Source: Candidatus Nanohalarchaeota archaeon (GTDB lineage Archaea; Nanohalarchaeota; Nanosalinia; Nanosalinales; Nanosalinaceae). From it: DNA of 36,521 nucleotides. Made by a program: the position numbers and the translations under genes. Of the stretch, positions 7,735 to 15,178 are shown piece after piece. Below the pieces are notes generated by a model. That model was not told the DNA's origin. It made no database searches and saw only the letters and a program-made list of their open reading frames with translations. The DNA lies in NCBI GenBank assembly GCA_022729355.1, contig JALDAN010000006.1, forward strand, positions 1 through 36,521, read 5' to 3'. Positions within the stretch are counted from its first letter, which is position 1. The number at the start of each line of letters is the position of its first letter.

Positions 7735-8172
7735 TTAGTCTTGTTTTGCTTTTTTACGTACCATGTCGGCGTCTACAGTGGTTGGTATAGGTACTGCGGC
7801 TTCGAGTAGTTCTATTGTGACTTCTCTGTTTGTTTCGTCTACTCTTGTGATTTTTGCTTCTTCTCCTTTGAATGCGCCGCCTATGACTTCAACTTCATGT
7901 CCTACTTCAAGTTTGATATCTTCCTGTTCGTCGTCCAGGTACTTTTCAATCTTTTCTACCTTGACTTCGTCATCGATTATTCCGTTGATGTTTCTTACTT
8001 CGGATGCTAGATCTCTGATGTCTGATTCCTTGCCCTCTATGAAGATATATCCTTTCAGATCTGCTGGATGGAAAGCAGCCTTGATGTCAAGATTTTTGCT
8101 TCTAATAGCACTCTTCAATGCGTTCAGAGCTGTCTTTTCACGTCCTCTTGTTGTTCGGGCAGTAAGTATCAT
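7735..8172 (-). CDS. spt5: Transcription elongation factor Spt5 (NusG)
   Basis: Universal RNA polymerase processivity factor that binds the clamp and works with Spt4. It has 145 residues, the usual length for archaea. The NGN domain covers about 1-85 (IILTARTTRGREKTAL start in the form ILTARTTRGREK) and a KOW domain follows at about 92-135 (VGHEVEVIGGAFKGEEAKI segment). Charged KKAKQD tail. A GAGGT site precedes the ATG by eight bases. It lies between secE (11 bases upstream) and rpl11, matching the conserved archaeal operon. Confidence 0.95.
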   Translation of the reverse strand: MILTARTTRGREKTALNALKSAIRSKNLDIKAAFHPADLKGYIFIEGKESDIRDLASEVRNINGIIDDEVKVEKIEKYLDDEQEDIKLEVGHEVEVIGGAFKGEEAKITRVDETNREVTIELLEAAVPIPTTVDADMVRKKAKQD

Positions 8173-8183
8173 TCTTTATTACC

Positions 8184-8405
8184 TCAGATAAACATAGGAA
8201 TCAGATTTGCTACAAGGTGGAATACAAACCCTATGAATCCTATAAAAATGGTTCCTGCTACAGTTACCTTTGCAGCCATCATGTACTCTTCTTTACCAGG
8301 CTTCTCGGTAATCTTCAGAACCCTTTGAGACTCCTTTATGGTATTCTTCAGATCGTCCTTCTTTGCCAAAACCGCTTTTTTAATCTTTTTAGGCTTGAAA
8401 TCCAC
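8184..8405 (-). CDS. secE: Protein translocase subunit SecE (Sec61 gamma)
   Basis: Small tail-anchored subunit of the Sec translocon. It has 73 residues: a basic amphipathic N-terminal half (KPKKIKKAVLAKKDD) followed by a conserved hinge (RVLKITEKPGKEEY, about 28-41) and one transmembrane segment (about 45-68). The start is the GTG at 8405, the only start that keeps the normal length; a weak GGTG lies just before it. First gene of the secE-spt5-rpl11-rpl1-rpl10 operon, with a leader of about 115 bases from a TATA element at 8546-8553. Confidence 0.93.
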   Translation of the reverse strand: MDFKPKKIKKAVLAKKDDLKNTIKESQRVLKITEKPGKEEYMMAAKVTVAGTIFIGFIGFVFHLVANLIPMFI

Positions 8406-8520
8406 GTTTTACACCTTTACAAAAAACCCGGTTTGAACATTTTTCACATGAGAGAAAAAGCCATTAACCAGTAACTGAATTAACGGCTCCCTCCCACTAA
8501 AAGTGGTTCCAACGGGCCTT
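8406..8520 (-). promoter_or_regulatory. Structured 5' leader of the secE-rpl10 operon
   Basis: If transcription starts about 26 bases from the TATA element, the leader is about 115 bases, unusual in a window of mostly leaderless genes. Two hairpins can form on the minus strand: an 8-bp stem (8480-8487 with 8460-8467, one G-U pair, 12-base loop) and a 5-bp stem (8502-8506 with 8494-8498, 3-base loop). It does not fold as a tRNA. A regulatory site, for example for L1 or another operon product, is possible but not shown. Confidence 0.45.
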
Positions 8521-8545
8521 CTTAAACCACAATAAAATAGCAAAA

Positions 8546-8553
8546 TTTATAAA
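8546..8553 (-). promoter_or_regulatory. TATA box of the secE operon
   Basis: Symmetrical TTTATAAA, a strong archaeal TATA match, about 140 bases before the secE GTG and facing no other nearby gene on the minus strand. Confidence 0.6.
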
Positions 8554-8601
8554 CTGAATGAACAACGCCCTAAAAATCCATTATTGTACATGAAATTTTT
8601 T

Positions 8602-8943
8602 TTAGTACGAAGCTGTTCTTGAAGGACAATCCTGATGCTGTACGCTAAGCCCTTGAAGTCGAGAATCTACACCACTCTCAAAAGTCACGGTTTCTCCTCC
8701 CTCAGGCGTCTCAAACTCTTTAACAATACTCGCCTCGTTGAAGTAATTCCAGGTAACTGTAACGTTTCCAAACGAATCTCTACCCATATTAGCCACCTCT
8801 GCTTGCCCCCCATCTGCATCTATAACTCGAAGATGCATTGAGCTGCACGTAACACTCTGCTCACTTTCCTCTGACTCCTCAGCATCTATACACCCTGACA
8901 CAATTAATGTGAGAGCCAGTAGCAGGATTATGCGTCTATTCAT
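8602..8943 (-). CDS. Small lipoprotein with beta-rich extracellular domain
   Basis: A 113-residue secreted lipoprotein. The N-terminus has basic residues (MNRR), a hydrophobic core and the lipobox VSGC (Cys about residue 18 from the ATG at 8943), then an acidic linker and a small beta-rich domain (about 30-113) containing GNVTVTWNYFNE and closing cysteine CPSR. The pattern resembles FxLYD/CARDB-like modules of archaeal surface proteins, but no family is certain. A GTG one codon upstream (8946) is an alternative start. TATA-like TTTTTAAG is at 8971-8978. Predicted to be anchored outside the cytoplasmic membrane; function unknown. Confidence 0.75.
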   Translation of the reverse strand: MNRRIILLLALTLIVSGCIDAEESEESEQSVTCSSMHLRVIDADGGQAEVANMGRDSFGNVTVTWNYFNEASIVKEFETPEGGETVTFESGVDSRLQGLSVQHQDCPSRTASY

Positions 8944-9037
8944 CACTCAATTAGAAATATTGTGCTCTTCGTTTTTAAGCTCAAGGCCTGTATGAACAGT
9001 TATTCAGGCCTCAGATAAGCATAAAGAAGATGTTAAC

Positions 9038-9081
9038 AAGGAAAATAAAAGATATGTGGATTTAGAGGCCTCTGGAGGCCT
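9038..9081 (-). terminator. Terminator of ftsZ built from paired AGGCCT
   Basis: Two AGGCCT copies at 9076-9081 and 9066-9071, separated by four bases, can pair into a 6-bp stem immediately past the ftsZ stop codon. The minus strand then runs into a T-rich stretch (complement of about 9038-9052). Two further copies at 9006 and 8984 follow. Confidence 0.55.
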
Positions 9082-9083
9082 GT

Positions 9084-10175
9084 TTAGATAAATTCTACTC
9101 CAAGCTCTTCCTCGATTTCCTCTTCATACTCATCGCTGTGGGTCTTTTCAGGCCCGTAGATCTGTGGGCTGTCGACTCCTGTGACGATGATCATGGCCTG
9201 GAGCGAGTTATCCATGTCTTCTCGTACCTGTGCTCCCCAGATGATCTTTGCTGAGTCGGAGAGCTTGTCGCTTACTGTGTTGACTACTTCCTGTGCCTCG
9301 TTTAGTGACAGTGATGTGCCTCCTGTTACGTTGGCCAGAGCTCCTTTTCCGCCTTCGATATCTACGTCAAGAAGTGGATTGGATAAGGCCTTCTGTACTG
9401 CTTCTGTGGCTCTTGAGTCGGTGTCGCTTTGTCCCATTCCGATCATGGCGATCCCTCCCTCTCCCATGACGGCGCGGATATCTGCGAAGTCCAGGTTGAC
9501 GAGGCCTGGCTTTGTTACAAGTTCTGTTACGCCTTTGACTGCGTTTACAAGTATTTCGTCTGCAATCTTGAAGGCTGTGTTGAGTGATACGTCTGGAACA
9601 ATTTCCAGTAGTTTGTCGTTAGGGATTACGATCAGTGTGTCGACTACTTCCTCCATTCTTTCAAGTCCGTATTCTGCGTTTTCCTGTCGGCTTCTTCCTT
9701 CCATCTCGAAAGGCAGTGTAACGATTCCGACTGTCAGTGCATCCTGTTTCTTGGCCTGTTCTGCGATTACAGGTGCTGATCCTGTTCCTGTTCCTCCCCC
9801 GAGGCCGCATGTGATGAAGACCATGTCTGCACCGTCAATTGATTCCTTTACTTTCTGTTGAGACTCTTTTGCGGATTCCTCTCCAACTTTAGGATCGGCT
9901 CCTGCTCCAAGGCCTCCTGTAAGCTCTTTTCCGATCAATACTTTCTTATCGGCATTTGCATACAGAAGATCCTGTGCGTCGGTGTTCATAGCGATGGTCT
10001 CACATCCCTCAATTCCGACGTCAACAAGTCTGGAGATCGTGTTGTTCCCGGCGCCACCGGTTCCAACGACCTTTATATCTGCCTTCCTCTGCTCTATCAG
10101 GTCTTCCAGTTCACTGTCGATATCATGGTTTTGGTTTCCTGATCTACCAGCGTTTCGAGCCTCATTATTATTCAT
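9084..10175 (-). CDS. ftsZ: Cell-division GTPase FtsZ
   Basis: Tubulin-family GTPase that forms the division ring. It has 363 residues from the ATG at 10175; an upstream in-frame extension (to 10232) overlaps the promoter and is not used here. Motifs: GTGGAGNN near the N-terminus (about 39-46), the GTP-binding signature [10 protein letters not shown] (about 124-133) and the T7 loop NLDFADI (about 228-234) that completes GTP hydrolysis. The C-terminus is acidic and ends with [13 protein letters not shown], which resembles the short conserved tail of archaeal FtsZ1-type proteins. TATATAAAAA at 10216-10225 gives a leader of about 20 bases. Placement next to secE-spt5 is the common euryarchaeal arrangement. 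Paralogue class (FtsZ1) is likely but not proven. Confidence 0.95.
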   Translation of the reverse strand: MNNNEARNAGRSGNQNHDIDSELEDLIEQRKADIKVVGTGGAGNNTISRLVDVGIEGCETIAMNTDAQDLLYANADKKVLIGKELTGGLGAGADPKVGEESAKESQQKVKESIDGADMVFITCGLGGGTGTGSAPVIAEQAKKQDALTVGIVTLPFEMEGRSRQENAEYGLERMEEVVDTLIVIPNDKLLEIVPDVSLNTAFKIADEILVNAVKGVTELVTKPGLVNLDFADIRAVMGEGGIAMIGMGQSDTDSRATEAVQKALSNPLLDVDIEGGKGALANVTGGTSLSLNEAQEVVNTVSDKLSDSAKIIWGAQVREDMDNSLQAMIIVTGVDSPQIYGPEKTHSDEYEEEIEEELGVEFI

Positions 10176-10215
10176 ATACAAGCAACCCTTTCTATACAGA
10201 CTGTTATCACCAACG

Positions 10216-10225
10216 TATATAAAAA
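10216..10225 (-). promoter_or_regulatory. TATA box of ftsZ
   Basis: TATATAAAAA (minus reading TTTTTATATA), centred about 45 bases before the ATG at 10175, so ftsZ likely has a leader of roughly 20 bases. An AGGCCT at 10239 lies just upstream. Confidence 0.55.
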
Positions 10226-10344
10226 TGGTCAAAAAACAGGCCTAAAAATTCACTCAACAGTAAAAAATCATAGAAATAAAGGCATAATTCGATACTAGAA
10301 AAAACTGTAAAAATGTATTTAGAGGTCTTTTATCAAGGCCTTTT

Positions 10345-10986
10345 TTACTCTTTGATCTCGACTTCCTCGAAACCGGTGTAGTCAAGGATTTCCTGTCTGA
10401 TCTCGTCCTTCACGTTTTCCGGTAGCTCGTGATCATGTCCTTCGATATCGTGATCGATTATCACTTTGTCTCCGTCGAACTCTATGTCTCCGTGTCCAAG
10501 CCTGTAATCGAATATCTTCTCTGCTTTCTCTTCATCTCCCTCGACTTTTTCAAGTAATTCTACCTCGTATTCAAGATCTTTCCCTGAGAGCGGATGATTG
10601 AAGTCGACACGTACGCGTCCACTGCTGTTCGACAGAACACGTCCCTGCCTGTTCCCAACCATTACACGGTCTCCAGGCCTCACGTTAACATCCTGTTTCT
10701 TGAACTCCTTCTCCGGATACGTCTCGATATTACCTGCCTCACGTTTTCCGTAGGCCTTTTCTGCAGGAATCTCGACTTCTCTTTCTTCGCCGACTTCCAT
10801 GTCTTCAAGTACTTCTTCAAGGCCTTCTATTACGTAGCCCTCTCCGATAAGCACAGGGACTGGGCTGTAATCCATTTCTTCGCTGTACAGGCCTTCTTCC
10901 TTGGCTCTTTCTTCATTTGAAAGGTCGAAAATTTCTCCGTCTTGGCTGCCGACGTAGTCGATAAGCACGAGATCTCCTTGTTCCAT
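10345..10986 (-). CDS. FKBP-type peptidyl-prolyl isomerase, SlyD-like
   Basis: Catalyses cis-trans isomerisation of prolyl bonds and acts as a folding chaperone. It has 213 residues from the ATG at 10986; an upstream open frame is rejected because it runs through the promoter and lacks family homology. The FKBP core begins with DLVLIDYVG (about 4-12), contains VPVLIGEGYVIEGLEEVL (about 47-64) and GEEREVEIPAEKAYG (about 71-85), with an inserted IF/flap domain as in archaeal long FKBPs (about 87-145), and ends with an extra acidic domain (about 150-213) holding a GHGDIEF and EGHDHELP segment, possibly metal binding. Divergent from the coiled-coil gene across 59 bases. Confidence 0.92.
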   Translation of the reverse strand: MEQGDLVLIDYVGSQDGEIFDLSNEERAKEEGLYSEEMDYSPVPVLIGEGYVIEGLEEVLEDMEVGEEREVEIPAEKAYGKREAGNIETYPEKEFKKQDVNVRPGDRVMVGNRQGRVLSNSSGRVRVDFNHPLSGKDLEYEVELLEKVEGDEEKAEKIFDYRLGHGDIEFDGDKVIIDHDIEGHDHELPENVKDEIRQEILDYTGFEEVEIKE

Positions 10987-11008
10987 CTTAGACACACGTA
11001 AAGTTACG

Positions 11009-11023
11009 CGTTTAACATTTAAG
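11009..11023. promoter_or_regulatory. Overlapping divergent TATA elements, FKBP and coiled-coil genes
   Basis: An A/T segment with GTTTAAC and ATTTAAG lies about 26 bases from both start codons (10986 minus, 11046 plus). Both messages would be leaderless. Confidence 0.45.
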
Positions 11024-11045
11024 AGTGCTTTACCACGTGGACAGT

Positions 11046-11315
11046 ATGGGATGGATGGACAGTCTTCCGAACAAACTTCAGGACTCACTTGAAAAAATAC
11101 TTGATCAGACAAACAGAAACGAAGAGGCCTATATGCAGGCGGAAAACGCATCCGTTGGACAGCTATGGGTGGCGATCGCACATCTCAACGCAAAAGTCGA
11201 GAACCTGGAAAAACTGGCTCATGCACAGAGAAAGGCACTGAACAACATGGAGCAGGAAGTCAACGTCAATAAACACCTAGATGAAGATCTGGAAGAAAGC
11301 CTCAGAAGGTACTAA
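11046..11315 (+). CDS. Small coiled-coil protein of unknown function
   Basis: An 89-residue, soluble, helical protein. Residues about 5-25 form a hydrophilic helix and about 33-85 carry a heptad-like pattern (AHLNAKVENLEKLAHAQRKAL region) consistent with a coiled coil, probably dimeric. The ATG at 11046 is chosen because it lies about 26 bases after a TATA-like element; an upstream ATG at 11025 falls within the promoter, and another ATG at 11055 is possible. It ends 55 bases before the leuS stop, with a bidirectional AGGCCT hairpin between. No family recognised; similar short coiled-coil proteins with conserved 'QLWxAIAHLNAKVE' cores are plausible in related genomes. Confidence 0.65.
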   Translation: MGWMDSLPNKLQDSLEKILDQTNRNEEAYMQAENASVGQLWVAIAHLNAKVENLEKLAHAQRKALNNMEQEVNVNKHLDEDLEESLRRY

Positions 11316-11370
11316 AAGAAAAATTGTAAGGCCTCCGGAAAGAAGGAGGCCTCTCACCGATTTTCCTTAT
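11316..11370. terminator. Bidirectional terminator built from paired AGGCCT
   Basis: AGGCCTCC (11329-11336) and GGAGGCCT (11345-11352) form a perfect 8-bp stem with an 8-base loop between two convergent genes. On the plus strand it is followed by a T-rich stretch (11358-11372) and on the minus strand by TACAATTTTTCTTTT. It can therefore stop transcripts of both the coiled-coil gene and leuS. Confidence 0.75.
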
Positions 11371-14229
11371 TTATTCCAGTATGATAGCTGGCTTTCCTGG
11401 CACTGCTCTGGAGGCCTTTTCCTCGCTGCTTTCTTCTTCTGTCTCTATCGTTGTCCAGGAGTCGAACTCTTTCTCAAGGAATTTCTCATTCTCCTCAAGT
11501 AGTTCAAGCTCATCTCTCTGTGAGAATACTCTGTCCGGAAGATCTCCGGGAGAATCAAGATAATCCTTCAGATAGGATTCGATAGTTTCAGGCTCGGCAT
11601 CAGTTCTCTCGATCAACTCCTGCATGGCTTCGCCGAAGTCAGGCCTGTCCTCCACAACGTCTATGAGTTCTCTGAAGAGGCCTCTTTTCTCCTCTCCCGC
11701 CACTATAATCTTGATCTCTTCGTAGTCTCCTACTATTTCTGCAACTTCTCTTATGTCGCTCATCGTCTCCTGTACAAGCTGTTCGGAGGCCTCTACTTCT
11801 TCATCTACAAGTTCTTCATCGGCTTCAGGCCATTCTGCCTGTGAAGCAAATCCTTCGCCTCCGATTTCTGTCCATAGTTCCTCACATATGTGCGGTGTGA
11901 AAGGCGACATCAGTTTGATCTGTGTTTCCACAAGTTCGTTGACTATTTCCGTATTCAGTTCTGTGGAGCGGTTTCTGTACTGGTTGATTAGAGAGTTCAG
12001 CTCGAAGAAGGCGTTCAGTCCTGCTTTTCTTGTCTGGAACTCTTCAAGGCCTTCAGTAGCTTCTCTTATGATTTTCTGAAGCTTTGAAAGCGCGTATCTA
12101 TCAAGTCTGTTGAGTTCTCGTTCTTCTCCTGAATCGTATAGTTCTTTGCTTCGTGTGTAGAAGTTTCTGACTTTGTTGAAGTATTCTTCTACATCGTCCT
12201 CGTTCCAGTCGAAGTCCTGCCACGGCTCTCTTGAAGCAAAGATGAAGAAACGTGTCGTATCTGCTCCATACTCCTCTATAGCGTTGTCAGGAAGCTTAAC
12301 GTGTCCCTTACTGCTTGACATCTTCTTCCCTTCCAGTGTTCCAAGCCCCCATGTAGCGATTCCTTTAGGCCAGTCAGGCTGATCAAACAGGGCAGTATGG
12401 TGGTACATCATGAACGTCAAGTGATTCTGAATCAGTGGATAAGCTGATGTACGCCAGTCAAGTGGATACCAGTAGCTGAAGCTTTCACGTGCCTCCTCAA
12501 CTACTTCTTCATCAATCCCCGTCTTTTCAGCGATCTTTGAGGCCTCTCCTTCATCATTGAATACGTAATCGAAGAACTCTGGCTCCAGTTTTTCCGCTTC
12601 AACATCGCTGATGATGTTCCTGATAGTGTAGAATGCCATGTAGACTGTGGAATCGGATAGAGGCTCTACAACAAAATCGTCATCGAAAGGAAGCTTTGTA
12701 CCGAGGCCGAAGTTTCTGATAGCCGGCCAGCTCTCAAGCCAGCCAATTGTATGCTCGTAGTCCTCACGTTTCTCTTCAGGAATGATATCTATGCTGTTCA
12801 GAAGCTTCTGAACCTTGTCCTTCCATCCCTTATCATCATATTCAAGGAACCAGGACTGCTGCATGGAGACAATCACCTTCCCGCCTGAACGAGATACAAC
12901 TTCCTCTGAGAAATCGTAGAGTGAGCCAAAGTAACCTTTATCCTCGAAATCCCTGATAAGCACATCTTTAACAGAGTTAACGTTCTCTGAAGCGTACTCT
13001 CCACATGAACCGTTCAGCACTCCGTTATGGAACTCTTTCTCGTACACTTCATCAGTAGCCTCCTCCAAGGCCTCTTCATCCTGCTGTGACTCCACGCCGT
13101 AACTGTGGCAGGCCTCCTCAGCAGGAATATCATTGTAAAAATCCGTATTGATTATTTTCTTCGGCTCTATACTTCTGACTTCGTTCGGCGAAATCCCGTA
13201 CCGCTTCAGCAATGCCTCAGAATCCTTCAAATCCTGCAAGGAAATCCAGTCATACGGTGCGTGAGCAGGCACTGACATCACGAGGCCTGAACCGGAGTCC
13301 GTATCAACAAAGTCAGCAGGAAGAGTGATCACCTTCTCTCCTGTCACAGGATTTCTGGCGTAAAGACCCATTAAGTCCTCTCCAGGAACATCTTTCACAC
13401 TCTTCACTTCGTAATCCTGATGATCAATCTTGACAGAGGCCTCTTCGCTGACGATCCATTTCTCGCCGTCAACTTCCACAAGTTTGTACGTGGCTGATGG
13501 ATCTGCGTGTGTATGTGTTACTCCGAAAACTGTTTCAGGCCTCAAAGTCGCCATCGGAAGCACTACTTCATCTCCCTCGTACTCGGCTGTGAATTTGACT
13601 AGACTGTACTCCTGTTTCTCTGCATCCTCTCCTTCAAGTAAGTCGTGCGTCGTCACAGGGTTCTCATCTTTCAGGCAGTACTTGGTAGGATGCATCCCTT
13701 TCTTCACTAGGCCTTGCTCCCGCAGCCGCTTGTACTGCCATTCGATGAATCGGTTGTAATGATCGTCGTTGGTTGTGAATTCACGCCTCCAGTCCACTGA
13801 GAAGCCCAGATTCTTCATGTTCGGCTTGTAAGAGTTTTCGATAAAGTAATTAGCATAATCCATAGGCTCCTCCATCGCTTCAAGCTCCTCCTCAGGTACG
13901 TTATATACTTCTGTCAGTGTCTCCCACTGATCTTCCTCTCCTTCCTTTAAACGGTTCAGGGCACCGATAATCGGTGTTCCGGTTACGTGCCATGCCATCG
14001 GGAAAAGCACGTTGTAGCCCTGCATACGCTTGAAGCGGGCGAAAACATCAGGCAACGTATAAGTTCCGACATGTCCTATATGCATCCCGCCGCTCGGATA
14101 CGGATAAGCAACGGTGATGAAGAATTTGTCATCTTCATTGGGATCTGACTCAAAAACCCTTTCTTCTTCCCATTTTTCCTGCCATTTATCCTCAATCGAA
14201 TTCATTCTGGAGGCGAAATCCTCAGTCAT
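11371..14229 (-). CDS. leuS: Leucyl-tRNA synthetase, archaeal type
   Basis: Charges tRNA-Leu. It has 952 residues from the ATG at 14229 (a GTG two codons upstream is an alternative), full length for archaeal/eukaryal LeuRS. Class I motifs: HIGH at residues 50-53 within PSGGMHIGHVGTYT, and KMSSS near residue 635. The CP1 editing domain occupies about 190-400, with a T-rich segment and the conserved DSGSGLVMSVPAHAP-type region read as GSGLVMSVPAHAPYD. The anticodon-binding and C-terminal domains (about 700-952) are acidic. Divergent from minD with a TATA-like GATATAAATT (14249-14257) 25 bases upstream, implying a leaderless message. Confidence 0.96.
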   Translation of the reverse strand: MTEDFASRMNSIEDKWQEKWEEERVFESDPNEDDKFFITVAYPYPSGGMHIGHVGTYTLPDVFARFKRMQGYNVLFPMAWHVTGTPIIGALNRLKEGEEDQWETLTEVYNVPEEELEAMEEPMDYANYFIENSYKPNMKNLGFSVDWRREFTTNDDHYNRFIEWQYKRLREQGLVKKGMHPTKYCLKDENPVTTHDLLEGEDAEKQEYSLVKFTAEYEGDEVVLPMATLRPETVFGVTHTHADPSATYKLVEVDGEKWIVSEEASVKIDHQDYEVKSVKDVPGEDLMGLYARNPVTGEKVITLPADFVDTDSGSGLVMSVPAHAPYDWISLQDLKDSEALLKRYGISPNEVRSIEPKKIINTDFYNDIPAEEACHSYGVESQQDEEALEEATDEVYEKEFHNGVLNGSCGEYASENVNSVKDVLIRDFEDKGYFGSLYDFSEEVVSRSGGKVIVSMQQSWFLEYDDKGWKDKVQKLLNSIDIIPEEKREDYEHTIGWLESWPAIRNFGLGTKLPFDDDFVVEPLSDSTVYMAFYTIRNIISDVEAEKLEPEFFDYVFNDEGEASKIAEKTGIDEEVVEEARESFSYWYPLDWRTSAYPLIQNHLTFMMYHHTALFDQPDWPKGIATWGLGTLEGKKMSSSKGHVKLPDNAIEEYGADTTRFFIFASREPWQDFDWNEDDVEEYFNKVRNFYTRSKELYDSGEERELNRLDRYALSKLQKIIREATEGLEEFQTRKAGLNAFFELNSLINQYRNRSTELNTEIVNELVETQIKLMSPFTPHICEELWTEIGGEGFASQAEWPEADEELVDEEVEASEQLVQETMSDIREVAEIVGDYEEIKIIVAGEEKRGLFRELIDVVEDRPDFGEAMQELIERTDAEPETIESYLKDYLDSPGDLPDRVFSQRDELELLEENEKFLEKEFDSWTTIETEEESSEEKASRAVPGKPAIILE

Positions 14230-14248
14230 AATCACAACTACGGAGCCA

Positions 14249-14257
14249 ATTTATATC
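14249..14257 (-). promoter_or_regulatory. TATA box of leuS
   Basis: Minus-strand GATATAAAT, centred 25 bases before the leuS ATG. Confidence 0.55.
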
Positions 14258-14302
14258 AAATTAAGTCAAAAACCAGAGGCCTCCAATTTCTTCACGTATT
14301 AA

Positions 14303-14309
14303 TTTAAAT
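14303..14309 (+). promoter_or_regulatory. TATA box of the first minD
   Basis: TTTAAAT centred 26 bases before the ATG at 14332; leaderless spacing. Confidence 0.55.
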
Positions 14310-14331
14310 GATCGTAACTTAAGCTAATTGT

Positions 14332-15099
14332 ATGACTCGTTTAATCTGTGTGAGCAGTGGAAAGGGAGGTGTCGGCAAGACTACAGTAACCGCAAACCTC
14401 GGCGCCGCATTAACGAAGTTCGGTGCTGATACAATAATTCTTGATGCAAACCTGACGAATCCCAACCTCGGATTCCATATAGGCATCCCACTATACCCTA
14501 CTACGCTCCACGACGTCCTCAAAGGAGATGCACATATTACAGAGGCCATGTACATCCACGATTCAGGTCTCAGAGTAGTTCCTGCAGGCCTCTCAGTAGA
14601 GGATCTACGTGATACAACACCGGATAATCTTTCCGATGTACTTCTTGATGCTGTTGGAGAACCGGATTTCGTACTTGTGGATTCCGCAGCAGGCCTTGGA
14701 CAGGAATCAATCAGTGCTGTAGAGGCCTCTGATGAAGTACTTGTCGTAACTAATCCGAATCTTCCGGCTGTAACTGATGCCCTGAAGACTGTTGATATCG
14801 CAGAAGAGACAGGTACACAGGTGACAGGAGTTATACTGAATAAGATTAAGGATCACGATGCCGAGCTTTCTAAGGAGGAAGTCGAGTCGATGATCGGTTA
14901 CGAGGTCATGATGGAGATTCCTGAACATCAGAAAGTTGAGGAGGCCTTGGCGAAGAAGAAGCCTGTTGTACATCACGAGCCTGATCATCACGTTGCTGAA
15001 CGCTTCAACGTTATCGCAGCAGATGTAGCAGGCCTCGAATACGAGCCGCAAATCGGCGGTAAAGGCATCATCACTCGTTTACTGGAGAAGTTCAGGTAA
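14332..15099 (+). CDS. minD: MinD-like ParA-family ATPase, first copy
   Basis: Deviant-Walker ATPase that switches between membrane-bound dimer and soluble monomer to position cell structures. It has 255 residues. The P-loop is SSGKGGVGKTT (about 8-18), switch I includes the LDANLTNPN segment (about 39-47) and switch II is VLVDSAAGLG (about 121-130). The C-terminus, GGKGIITRLLEKFR, ends in a short amphipathic helix like the membrane-targeting sequence of MinD. A second copy follows 79 bases later. MinC and MinE are absent, as is normal in archaea, where such proteins place motility or division machinery; the exact role here is unknown. Confidence 0.9.
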   Translation: MTRLICVSSGKGGVGKTTVTANLGAALTKFGADTIILDANLTNPNLGFHIGIPLYPTTLHDVLKGDAHITEAMYIHDSGLRVVPAGLSVEDLRDTTPDNLSDVLLDAVGEPDFVLVDSAAGLGQESISAVEASDEVLVVTNPNLPAVTDALKTVDIAEETGTQVTGVILNKIKDHDAELSKEEVESMIGYEVMMEIPEHQKVEEALAKKKPVVHHEPDHHVAERFNVIAADVAGLEYEPQIGGKGIITRLLEKFR

Positions 15100-15146
15100 A
15101 AATTACAAGCCCATATTCTTGAATTCTTCCTTTTTCGATAGTCAGG

Positions 15147-15154
15147 TTTTTAAT
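15147..15154 (+). promoter_or_regulatory. TATA box of the second minD
   Basis: TTTTTAAT centred about 28 bases before the ATG at 15179, so the second minD is probably transcribed on its own. Confidence 0.5.
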
Positions 15155-15178
15155 GCGGGGAATCCCAATTACTTCTAT

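Noticed and set aside
8456-8520. Possible tRNA or small RNA gene in the secE leader
   Set aside because: The hairpins do not make a cloverleaf, and no anticodon arm or T-loop sequence was seen; treated as a leader.
10987-11181. N-terminal extension of the FKBP gene
   Set aside because: It crosses the divergent promoter and the start of the coiled-coil gene and shows no FKBP similarity; ATG at 10986 gives the normal protein start.
15119-15178. Extension of the second minD
   Set aside because: The extra 20 residues lie over a TATA element and precede the conserved TRVISVVSGKGG start.
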